Source: Paenibacillus peoriae (lineage in GTDB: Bacteria > Bacillota > Bacilli > Paenibacillales > Paenibacillaceae). Taken from it: a stretch of 64,000 nt of DNA. This document shows positions 7,643 to 14,998 of the stretch, piece after piece. The position numbers and the translations under genes are program-made. Below the pieces are notes generated by a model. It made no database searches. It was not told the DNA's origin and saw nothing but the letters and a program-made list of their open reading frames with translations. The stretch covers positions 2,985,001 through 3,049,000 of the forward strand of contig NZ_CP092831.1 of NCBI RefSeq assembly GCF_022531965.1, written 5' to 3'. How positions within the stretch are numbered: the first letter of the stretch is position 1; every line of letters starts with the position of its first letter.

Positions 7643-9021
7643 CCAAAGTACAGCAAGCACGCAAGACTACTAAATTACGAACCATTTTCCTGGGTTATTT
7701 AGTTATGTTTTGTATTGGAACAATTGCGCTCGCTCTGTTCCTGGTCCTCATCTTCTATGCCCTGATATCTTATGGGGCCATTCTTCCCGCGAACTATGCG
7801 GAGAAGCAGGTACGGGAGGACAAGTCAATCATTGAAGCGGGCAAAACCCTGCAACCGAATTCTCAGATAAAACTGTATAAGTACGCGTTGTTCACTTCGG
7901 AAGGCCGCCTCATTGAAGGAAATCTTTCTGAAAACCAGGCCCAAGCCGCTTGGAGTGTTACGCAGCAGAGCAATACTGCGTATCAATTTCCTTATAACTA
8001 TGTAAAAGTTCCACATCATGATGAAATTACTGTGATGCGCTATTCTGTCTCGGCACAGTTTGAACTTCCTATCCTGCGTCAATATCTGCCGAACGCAGAA
8101 TTGTCCTTTTTGGCCGTGTTCTGTATCGCCTTCCTGGGGGGAGGTGCTTTACTGGCTTCCTCCTTCGGACGAAAGCTGGCACGTAAGATGAGCGGATTGC
8201 AGCAGGCTACCAAACAAATTCAAGCACAGGATTTGGACTTCTCAATCAAGTTCAGTGGCGTGATGGAGATCGATCAGGTACTACATTCCATGGATAAAAT
8301 GAAAGAAACTTTAAAGACATCGCTTCAGAAACAGTGGAATCTCGAAAAATCCCGCCGCGAGCAAATTTCCGCTCTAGCACACGATGTCAAAACACCACTC
8401 ACTATCGTTCGTGGAAACGTAGAGCTACTGTCCGAGACCGAACAGTCCGAAGAGCAAAAGAACTATACGGATTATATTGCGGAAAGCACCAGGCAGATGG
8501 AGCAGTATATTAAAACTCTCATTGACATTTCAAAAGCGGAAACACTAGTCACCCTGCGGGCGGAAACGATGGATGCTGACTTCTATTTATCGAAAGTGAA
8601 AGATCAGATAATGGCCTTGGCTGCTGTCAAAAAAATATCTGTAGCATTCGCTGCATATAACCCCCCTAAGACGCTGTATGCAGACCCAGTGCTACTTGAG
8701 CGCGCCATTATGAATGTTGCTTCTAATGCGGTAGATCAGGCGCCTGAATACAGCGAAATCCAGCTGATCGTAGAGTCTGTTGAAAACTGTATTCGGTTCA
8801 GCATCGTAGACGAAGGCCCGGGCTTCTCTCCAGCAGGTCTCAAACAGGCCGCCGAGCAGTTTTATATGGGTGATTCATCCAGAAGATTGAGTGGACATTA
8901 CGGTATGGGCCTGTATATAACAAAATCCATTGTCAACCTACATGGCGGAAAGCTGAACATCGCCAACTCCACCCAGACAAGCGGCGGACAGGTAAGCATT
9001 GAAATACCAATCAGTGCATGA
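7633..9021 (+). CDS. Sensor histidine kinase (HAMP, HisKA, HATPase)
   Basis: A protein of about 462 residues. TM1 is near residues 20-50, an extracytoplasmic loop of about 95 residues follows, then TM2 near 155-180, a HAMP-like linker, the H-box SALAHDVKTPLTIV (His is the phospho-acceptor), the N-box NVASNAVDQAP and the G-boxes DEGPGFSP and GHYGMGLYITKS. The large external loop differs from the very short loop of BceS-type kinases, so it may sense a ligand directly, as SpaK/NisK do. Start choice: the frame is open from 7615, but the ATG at 7633 has GGGGG at 7617-7621 upstream. It overlaps the regulator gene, so the two are translationally coupled. Confidence 0.9.
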   Translation: MEVTKVQQARKTTKLRTIFLGYLVMFCIGTIALALFLVLIFYALISYGAILPANYAEKQVREDKSIIEAGKTLQPNSQIKLYKYALFTSEGRLIEGNLSENQAQAAWSVTQQSNTAYQFPYNYVKVPHHDEITVMRYSVSAQFELPILRQYLPNAELSFLAVFCIAFLGGGALLASSFGRKLARKMSGLQQATKQIQAQDLDFSIKFSGVMEIDQVLHSMDKMKETLKTSLQKQWNLEKSRREQISALAHDVKTPLTIVRGNVELLSETEQSEEQKNYTDYIAESTRQMEQYIKTLIDISKAETLVTLRAETMDADFYLSKVKDQIMALAAVKKISVAFAAYNPPKTLYADPVLLERAIMNVASNAVDQAPEYSEIQLIVESVENCIRFSIVDEGPGFSPAGLKQAAEQFYMGDSSRRLSGHYGMGLYITKSIVNLHGGKLNIANSTQTSGGQVSIEIPISA

Positions 9022-9045
9022 ATCATACAAGCGAGAATCAATCCT

Positions 9046-9187
9046 ATCGTATACCTTAATCATTCCAGGTGCGACCAAGCCTGATCAGATCGAAACTAAT
9101 CTTCAAACGCTGAGTATTCAACTAACTGTAGAAGATCTTAAGCAGCTGGATATCCTTTTTAGTCAAAATAACTTGTTTACAGAGTAG
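9046..9187 (+). pseudogene. Remnant of an aldo/keto reductase (C-terminal tail only)
   Basis: About 45 codons just after the kinase gene read IIPGATKPDQIETNLQTL and then LTVEDLKQLD, which is the conserved C-terminal stretch of aldo/keto reductases (IPGxxxPxQxxxNxxA, where NADPH is bound). The barrel and the catalytic Tyr/His are absent upstream, where the kinase occupies the DNA. It is therefore a decayed fragment left by a deletion or rearrangement that joined the kinase gene to an old AKR locus. A hairpin terminator follows. Confidence 0.7.
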
Positions 9188-9215
9188 CTGATTGTCAATT
9201 TATAACTCTATTAGC

Positions 9216-9234
9216 GGGCGCTTATAAAGCGCCC
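9216..9234 (+). terminator. Terminator of the ABC/two-component operon
   Basis: An 8-bp perfect stem GGGCGCTT / AAGCGCCC with a 3-base ATA loop, followed by CTTTTC. It lies 195 bp past the kinase stop, after the aldo/keto reductase remnant. Confidence 0.75.
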
Positions 9235-9275
9235 CTTTTCGCATTTTACGTACACTTATTGGATAGTAGACAAAA

Positions 9276-9307
9276 AAGAGTTCTAAAGTTTTCACTTTAG
9301 AACTCTT
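9276..9307 (-). terminator. Bidirectional terminator after the FN3/stalk gene
   Basis: A perfect 14-bp stem AAGAGTTCTAAAGT / ACTTTAGAACTCTT with a 4-base loop, flanked by A's on the left and T's on the right. It is placed 14 bp past the stop of the minus-strand FN3 gene. Confidence 0.9.
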
Positions 9308-9320
9308 TTAACAGATGCAT

Positions 9321-11372
9321 TTATTTGGTAATCGTAATTTGTTTGGATGCAGTATTATAGTTCACCTGATACCCCGAAAGCTCGCTAATCACTCGTAATG
9401 GAACCAGCGTGTAGCCGTTAACAATAACCGGAGCTGTGATGTTCGTCGAATAACTTCGGGAGTTGTTTAACTCATATACGGCAAGGGTCGAATTCTTGAC
9501 TTGAAGCACTACCTGTTTGCCGTCTGTAGGTCGATTCAGAATAATCTTTTTGGTCGATTTTTCATAATTCACCTCGTAACCTATCCGTTCACTGATAAAG
9601 CGCAGCGGGACCATCGTCGCCCCATTAATGATCCGAGGAGCCTGAGCCATCGTCGTAGCACGACCATCGACATAAGCCGATTTAGCTCCTGGTGTCAGGG
9701 TGAACGAAGATGAATAGGAGGAAACCGCATTGTTAGGATATGAAGACGTTGTACCAGAAGTGGTTGTCGTAGTAGAACTCGTCCCAGATGATGAACTACC
9801 GGTACCAATCGCTCTATTGCGAATAGCTTCTAGCCGATCCAGCAGATCGCTTTTACGGGTTCCGCTCGGCAGATCACTGATTGCATCTCTGGCAGAACGC
9901 CAGTCGGACGCATTTAGACTGTTTTCCGCAATTCGCATCAAATCTCTTGCTTTCTCATAGTTCGATGAACTAGATGAAGAAGAGTAGTAACCATCCGAAT
10001 CCGTGCGTTCTGATATCTTTACACCGCTAGATTCTCTTCCATTGCTATTGACAGTCACGACCTTAATCTCATACCAGCGTCCTTCTCGCAAATCCGTGAT
10101 TTTATAGGACTCAGAGCTTGTAGTCCCCTTATAATCACCATCCACATATATCTTCACCTTGTCGGCTCGACTCGGCATATCATAGGTGATTTTGATCCAG
10201 GTGTCGCTTTTGCTATCTACTTCAAGATTGGACACTTCTGACGAATTGGAGGACGTACTGTCCGTTGTGGCAGTTAGTCTCACACCGGAGGACAATGTAC
10301 CTGTGCTTCGCTTAGATCTTATCGTGAACGTATAGGTCTGGCTTGCCGAAAGGTTGTTGAAAGTATAGGATGTTCCTGTTGAATCGGTTACCAGTTGCCC
10401 GTCCTTATACAGACTGACCGTACTAATTCCACTAGGCCTTGTCCAGGAAACAGTAACACTATAGTTATTAACTGATGTCACTGAAGCACCTGTCACATCG
10501 GGCACAATATCGGTAGAGACCGTAGAAGTTGTAACTGGAATACTAACTCCTTGAGATATATTTCCGGATTTGTCTATCGTTTTGACCGTTACGGTATAGG
10601 CTGTGGCAGCATTCAAGACATTAAACGTGTAAGACGTGCCTGTGGTTCTTTGAATTTCTGTACCATTTAAATAGACAATCGCTTGGCTTAAGTCAGCATC
10701 CTTAGGCAATATGTAATTGATGGTAAATCCATTATATCCGACATTCGTCGCTGCCAGTCCGCTTACTTCTCCTGGTGGTGTCTTATCCACAGGACCATCA
10801 ACGGAAGCCGTTTTAGCCTGTATTGTTGTACCGAGAGATTCATTTCCACTCTTATTCACCGTTTTCACGCGAAAGGTATATGTCGTGTTCGGCTGTAAAC
10901 CGCTTAACATATAAGAGTTGCTTCTAATGTTATCTACATACACATCGTTAGTAACACCAACCACTTTAACGTGGTCAAAATTGATGTCCGACGGATTGTT
11001 CCAGGACAAATTTACTTTTGTTGTTTCTGTAGGAACCGCTGTCAGATTGCTTACCTCTGCCGGCGCGATATTCGCAGTCACCATTTGGCTCGACATTACT
11101 TTTAGCATTTGGTTAAGATAGGTGTTCTGACCATAACCTTTGGTTAACGTAGTCACTTTCGGACCTGAAGTAACAGGCACTTGACTACCTTGAGCGGTTG
11201 CTAATTTGGTATGTAACTGTGTTGTATTTAGGCCTGTCAGATTTGAGTAATGCCTCTCAGTCGGCAACGCGCTAGCCACTGCATCGGGTGTCAAAATGCC
11301 ATATCCCGTATTCAAAATCAGTGTAGCCGTTGCGAACGGAGCCATCCATTGACGCAAACGTTTTTTATTCAT
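9321..11372 (-). CDS. Secreted protein with four FN3 repeats and a C-terminal stalk (CuAO-N-like) domain
   Basis: A protein of 683 residues. A signal peptide (about 1-34, MNKKRLRQWMAPFATATLIL...VASA) is followed by an N-terminal region without clear homology, then four fibronectin type III-like repeats at roughly 103-190, 198-285, 290-375 and 380-465. Each ends with a Y(T/E)xxVKTVxxxG-type strand. A charged helical segment (about 475-525) and a Ser/Thr-rich linker (about 526-565) follow. Two half-repeats of the copper-amine-oxidase-N/stalk domain close the protein (TMVPLRFISERIGYEVNY and TLVPLRVISELSGYQVNY). Stalk domains are frequent on Paenibacillus cell-surface proteins and need not bind copper. 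No catalytic domain is seen, so an adhesive or wall-associated role is plausible. Confidence 0.85.
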   Translation of the reverse strand: MNKKRLRQWMAPFATATLILNTGYGILTPDAVASALPTERHYSNLTGLNTTQLHTKLATAQGSQVPVTSGPKVTTLTKGYGQNTYLNQMLKVMSSQMVTANIAPAEVSNLTAVPTETTKVNLSWNNPSDINFDHVKVVGVTNDVYVDNIRSNSYMLSGLQPNTTYTFRVKTVNKSGNESLGTTIQAKTASVDGPVDKTPPGEVSGLAATNVGYNGFTINYILPKDADLSQAIVYLNGTEIQRTTGTSYTFNVLNAATAYTVTVKTIDKSGNISQGVSIPVTTSTVSTDIVPDVTGASVTSVNNYSVTVSWTRPSGISTVSLYKDGQLVTDSTGTSYTFNNLSASQTYTFTIRSKRSTGTLSSGVRLTATTDSTSSNSSEVSNLEVDSKSDTWIKITYDMPSRADKVKIYVDGDYKGTTSSESYKITDLREGRWYEIKVVTVNSNGRESSGVKISERTDSDGYYSSSSSSSNYEKARDLMRIAENSLNASDWRSARDAISDLPSGTRKSDLLDRLEAIRNRAIGTGSSSSGTSSTTTTTSGTTSSYPNNAVSSYSSSFTLTPGAKSAYVDGRATTMAQAPRIINGATMVPLRFISERIGYEVNYEKSTKKIILNRPTDGKQVVLQVKNSTLAVYELNNSRSYSTNITAPVIVNGYTLVPLRVISELSGYQVNYNTASKQITITK

Positions 11373-11749
11373 ATTCTATGCTCTCCTTGATACCAGTATG
11401 GAAATTTTATTTGTCAAAAACTAATAAGTTAAGCTTACAAGCCCTTCTGCTGCAATCCAGCTTTTAAAATATGTACCATAATGTACACACGTTCATTTAA
11501 CTGTTATCGGAATTTGCATACAAAATGTTTAGGCTTCACACCGTATTTTTACTGATAGGGGGTCCGCATACAATAGGGATACACATTTTGACAAGTTAAA
11601 TGAAATTACAATTATCGTTTCCAGGAGCGCTAAGCTGTGTGACGTTCGCATCTGCCGTAAATATTCGATATATCGTAACTTTCTACCGTTTAATAACAAT
11701 GCATTATAGGATATATTAAATTTTAAGTAACAAGAGAAAGAGGTGTATT
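11373..11749. other. Divergent intergenic region, 377 bp
   Basis: No gene is seen here. It must hold the promoters of the FN3/stalk gene (-) and the DUF3817 gene (+). The one notable feature is a 10-bp palindrome CGATATATCG at 11666-11675. A good ribosome binding site (GAGAAAGAGG) precedes the DUF3817 start. Confidence 0.5.
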
Positions 11750-12079
11750 ATGTTCAAAAATGCCTTTAAGATGTTTGGTGTCATTGGTAATATTGAAGCA
11801 ATTTCATATCTACTACTTGTGTGTATCGCTATGCCACTTAAATACGCAGCTGGAATACCGCAAATGGTAAGCTGGGTGGGTATGATCCATGGGGTACTGT
11901 TCGTGGCTTATGTTGTAGCGACTGTGGTCATGCTAATTATGCGGAAAATAACGCTACTGCAAAGTCTTGCTGCCTTGATTGCCTCACTGTTGCCGTTTGG
12001 CCCCTTCATTTTTGATCGTAAGGTGCTTAAGAAAGCCGAAGCACGTGCGAGTCATACCAGCCCGATAAAAGCTACATAA
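11750..12079 (+). CDS. DUF3817 small integral membrane protein
   Basis: A protein of 109 residues with three hydrophobic spans. The opening FGVIGNIEAISYLLLVCIAMPLKY, the central WVGMIHGVLFVAYVV and the closing LLPFGPFIFDRKVL match the DUF3817 family, with its conserved G-x-E-A-x-S-Y, H-G and GPFxxD patterns. The function of the family is unknown; members are usually 90-120 residues, so this is full length. It is a single gene with its own strong terminator and no operon partner. The Lys- and Ala-rich cytoplasmic tail is probably disordered. Confidence 0.85.
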   Translation: MFKNAFKMFGVIGNIEAISYLLLVCIAMPLKYAAGIPQMVSWVGMIHGVLFVAYVVATVVMLIMRKITLLQSLAALIASLLPFGPFIFDRKVLKKAEARASHTSPIKAT

Positions 12080-12139
12080 GCATGTACAAGGGCAAGTGCC
12101 AATACAACAACGCGGCTTTCTCTTCCCACTCATGCAGCA

Positions 12140-12189
12140 GTATACAAAAACAACCGATGGCTCTAAACCACTCGGTTGTTTTTGTATAC
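12140..12189 (+). terminator. Long perfect stem-loop terminator
   Basis: An 18-bp perfect inverted repeat (GTATACAAAAACAACCGA and its complement) around a 14-base loop, about 60 bp past the DUF3817 stop. The inner GC part followed by TTTTT makes a standard terminator. The extra outer pairing (GTATAC) is unusually long. Confidence 0.8.
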
Positions 12190-12285
12190 GCGAATTGTAA
12201 ATTGTTACTTTCCCACAGCAGTAAGGGAGACCCTAACTTTGTCATTTTTTCGTCCCTTCTTGCTATATTTATGTAATCACAACAA

Positions 12286-12537
12286 CTAATCTCTCGGGTA
12301 ATTTACACTCATAATATCCATAAAAGGAACTTTATCCGTTTCTCCATTACTCTCTACATGAACCTTCCCTGTTCTTGGGTCCATTTTAACAATCTGTCCG
12401 CGGGTTGTTTCTGCGCGTCCCCATACGGTCAATACAACCTCGGATTGCTCTCGTTGTGCTTCTACAAGCTGATTCCCGATTTCCTCCAGTACAAATTCAT
12501 CCCGAGTAGGCCGTTTGGGTACCTTCGCTTTTGCCAC
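12286..12537 (-). CDS. YolD-like small protein
   Basis: A protein of 83 residues starting at a GTG with GGAAGGGTGA upstream. The sequence VVLTVWGRAETTRGQIVKMDPRTG followed by VPFMDIMSVNY resembles the YolD-like fold: an SH3-like beta domain with a 'G-xI-xxxDPxxxxxxV' core and a terminal 'xFxDIxxI' strand. In Bacillus, YolD-like genes usually sit beside a Y-family polymerase gene (UvrX/YqjW) in SOS-regulated pairs. Here there is no polymerase neighbour, so the copy is solitary. The family role is not settled, and assignment from sequence alone is moderate. Confidence 0.65.
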   Translation of the reverse strand: MAKAKVPKRPTRDEFVLEEIGNQLVEAQREQSEVVLTVWGRAETTRGQIVKMDPRTGKVHVESNGETDKVPFMDIMSVNYPRD

Positions 12538-12659
12538 TTGCTATCACCCTTCCTTTCGTGCAAAATCAAAATCAAATTCAAATTCATTCTATTTTACCAT
12601 ACTTTTCATCATTTGGTGCTGGTAATGTGAGTAAAATTACGTCTCAGATATACAAAAAA

Positions 12660-12688
12660 GCCGAGTTCTCAAAAACGAGAACATCGGC
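12660..12688 (-). terminator. Terminator of the TetR gene
   Basis: The stem GCCGA-GTTCTC / GAGAAC-(A)-TCGGC has one bulge and is preceded on the plus strand by AAAAAA, so a U-run follows it on the minus strand. It lies 57 bp past the TetR stop. Confidence 0.75.
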
Positions 12689-12744
12689 TCTCTAAAGATA
12701 CTTGTTGGAATTCATAGGAGCGATTGAAAATCGAAGAGACAAGG

Positions 12745-13314
12745 TCATTTGACCAACTGTGGAATGTAATCCACGATATTATAAATAGGAGCACTGCTCT
12801 GTTGTGTAACGGCCAAAATTAATGCACCTTCGAGCATCGAAATGATAAGTACCGCCAGACTGCGTGCCTTTTCCTCGTCCCAGCCCGATTCCTGAAGACG
12901 CTCCATATAGATGTGCTGCCAATCTGTAAACGTATTCACACAAGCATGACGTAGCGATTCACTAATACAGGAAGTTTCCGCAGCAGCCCAGAAGCCAATC
13001 GGCATGAAGTCGTTAAAGCCGGTACGGTCTGCCTCCTCAGCTGTATTACGAATAAAATCCTGAATGGCTAGTACTGGATTATCATTCCCGTCCAGGGTCT
13101 GTTTTAATTTTTGCTTTATAAACTCATTCCCTCTTCTTATGCACTCCAAAGCCAATTCTTCTTTACCACGCGGAAAATAATAATAAAGTGACCCTTTCGG
13201 TGATCCACTCTCCGCAAGAATCTGATTCAGTCCGGTCGCGTGATACCCCTGATGAAAAAAGAGCTTCGATGCGGTTTGTACGATATTCTCGTATGATTCG
13301 GGTTTAGCAGCCAT
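12745..13314 (-). CDS. TetR/AcrR-family repressor, LmrA/YxaF type
   Basis: A protein of about 189 residues from the ATG at 13314, which has AAGGATG 6 bases upstream; an ATG at 13323 is the alternative. The N-terminal helix-turn-helix reads ENIVQTASKLFFHQGYHATGLNQILAESGSPKGSLYYYFPRGKEEL, where the PKGSLYYYFP turn is typical of LmrA/YxaF. The C-terminal domain (about 75-189) binds ligand. In Bacillus subtilis LmrA represses the multidrug exporter gene lmrB, and here a DHA2-type exporter is divergent, 119 bp away. It very likely represses that exporter and itself. The inducing drug is not known. Confidence 0.87.
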   Translation of the reverse strand: MAAKPESYENIVQTASKLFFHQGYHATGLNQILAESGSPKGSLYYYFPRGKEELALECIRRGNEFIKQKLKQTLDGNDNPVLAIQDFIRNTAEEADRTGFNDFMPIGFWAAAETSCISESLRHACVNTFTDWQHIYMERLQESGWDEEKARSLAVLIISMLEGALILAVTQQSSAPIYNIVDYIPQLVK

Positions 13315-13354
13315 ATACAGCATCCTTCATTATTTAATATTTACAACTTATACT

Positions 13355-13404
13355 TTGACAAAAAAATAACAACATGTTTATTATATATAGACCGATTGTT
13401 ATAA
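13355..13404 (+). promoter_or_regulatory. Promoter of the DHA2 exporter with an LmrA-like operator
   Basis: A sigma-A-like promoter, TTGACA (13355-13360), 18-bp spacer, TATTAT (13379-13384), is followed by TATAGACCGATTGTTATA (13387-13404). The TAGACC core with an imperfect dyad resembles sites described for Bacillus LmrA/YxaF. It overlaps the expected transcription start, which suits repression. The match is by eye. Confidence 0.55.
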
Positions 13405-13442
13405 TTCAACACTATTAATTTATTTGGAGGAACAAAAACAAC

Positions 13443-14915
13443 ATGAGTACAATGAGTCAAACAAGTTCACCCTCTGAACCCAAAACGTTCAAGGTGCTAC
13501 CTATTATGATTGCGCTGCTCCTTAGCGGCTTTATTGGGATGTTCAGTGAAACGGCACTTAACATTGCACTGAATGATTTGATGCAGATTTTGCATATTAC
13601 AACTGCAACAGCCCAATGGCTGACAACCGCTTATCTGCTTACACTCGGTATTTTAGTACCTGTATCGGGATTGCTGATTCAAACCTTTACGACAAGACAG
13701 CTGTTTGTGACATCGTTGCTGTTCTCAATAGCTGGTTGTCTCGTTGCTGCGCTTGCACCTACTTTTTCAGTGCTATTGATCGCACGTATTCTTCAGGCCA
13801 TTGGCACGGCGTTGTTATTGCCATTGATGTTTAACACCATCTTGATCATTTTCCCAGCTGAAAAGAGAGGCGCGGCTATGGGGATCATCGGATTGGTCAT
13901 TATGTTTGCACCTGCCGTGGGCCCTACCATTGCAGGACTGGTACTGCAAAATCTGTCTTGGCACTGGATCTTCTGGATCTCCCTTCCGTTCTTAGTTCTC
14001 TCACTGATTTGCGGTATTTTATTTATGCAAAACGTTTCAAAAACGACCAAGCCCAAAATTGATTTTTTATCTATCCTGTTATCTTCCATTGGCTTCGGCG
14101 GTGTCGTGTTTGGTTTCAGTAAATCCGGAGAAGGTGGCGAAGGTTGGGCTAGCCTGATGGTTCTGCTTCCTGTGATTGTCGGTCTGATATCGTTGATACT
14201 GTTCTCTGTACGTCAATTGAAAATGAAGCAGCCTATGTTGAATTTGCGTGTATTTAAATACCCTATGTTTGTTATTGGCGTTATTATGGTGTTCCTATGT
14301 ATGATGACGATCCTTTCTACGATGCTGATTCTTCCACTCTTTTTGCAAAAGGGGCTGGCTCTGTCTGCTCTAACAGCAGGTTTAGTACTTCTGCCCGGTG
14401 GGATTATCAACGGCCTCTTGTCTCCTATTATGGGTTCATTGTTCGATAAATTCGGTCCCAAGTGGCTTGTCATTCCAGGACTTGTGATTGTAGCTGCTGT
14501 TTTGTTTTTCCTGTCCGGCATTACAACAACATCAACTCTTGTACTCATTATTGTGCTTCATAGCTGCTTGATGATCGGCATTTCCATGATTATGATGCCA
14601 GCTCAGACAAACGGCCTAAATCAGCTCCCTATGGATCTATACCCAGACGGAACAGCCATTATGAGTACGCTCCAACAAGTTGCTGGTGCAATCGGTACAG
14701 CTGTAGCGGTAAGCATTCTCTCCAAAGGTATGGAAGGCTATTTGAGCCAATCCAGTATGCCTGAATCCGTAAATGAAATGGCCAATGCCATGACAATCGG
14801 ATCACAAAATTCATTTTTCTTTGCGATGATCATCAGTGTGATCGGGTTGATCCTTGCCTTTTTCATCCGCAGAGTTCATGTTGAACATGGCACTGCCAAA
14901 GCTCCCATGCACTAA
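13443..14915 (+). CDS. MFS drug exporter, DHA2 (14-TM, EmrB/QacA; LmrB-like)
   Basis: A protein of 490 residues with about 14 hydrophobic segments. A hydrophilic N-terminus leads to TM1 (LPIMIALLLSGFIGMFSETALNIALNDLM), a motif shared by LmrB/EmrB proteins. Motif C-like AVGPTIAGLVLQ lies in TM5. The family exports lincomycin, puromycin and lipophilic cations by proton antiport. The gene has a strong ribosome binding site (TTGGAGGAAC), a good promoter and a divergent LmrA-like repressor. Its own terminator stem-loop (14966-14998) lost its T-run when an insertion sequence came to lie exactly at the end of the hairpin. Confidence 0.9.
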   Translation: MSTMSQTSSPSEPKTFKVLPIMIALLLSGFIGMFSETALNIALNDLMQILHITTATAQWLTTAYLLTLGILVPVSGLLIQTFTTRQLFVTSLLFSIAGCLVAALAPTFSVLLIARILQAIGTALLLPLMFNTILIIFPAEKRGAAMGIIGLVIMFAPAVGPTIAGLVLQNLSWHWIFWISLPFLVLSLICGILFMQNVSKTTKPKIDFLSILLSSIGFGGVVFGFSKSGEGGEGWASLMVLLPVIVGLISLILFSVRQLKMKQPMLNLRVFKYPMFVIGVIMVFLCMMTILSTMLILPLFLQKGLALSALTAGLVLLPGGIINGLLSPIMGSLFDKFGPKWLVIPGLVIVAAVLFFLSGITTTSTLVLIIVLHSCLMIGISMIMMPAQTNGLNQLPMDLYPDGTAIMSTLQQVAGAIGTAVAVSILSKGMEGYLSQSSMPESVNEMANAMTIGSQNSFFFAMIISVIGLILAFFIRRVHVEHGTAKAPMH

Positions 14916-14965
14916 TTCATAATTTTCATGTGATCCCAAATTAAAAATATGTGAATAAACTTAAA

Positions 14966-14998
14966 GACTGCTAACCATATCACTATTGGTTAGCAGTC
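14966..14998 (+). repeat. 33-bp stem-loop, left copy (T1-left), flush with IS copy 1
   Basis: A 12-bp perfect stem (GACTGCTAACCA and its complement) with loop TATCACTAT. The same 33 bases, in the same orientation, occur at 25307-25339 flush with the outer end of IS copy 2, where they are followed by TTTTT. Here they are followed directly by the IS end. This is the exporter gene's terminator, duplicated around the inserted block. Confidence 0.93.
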
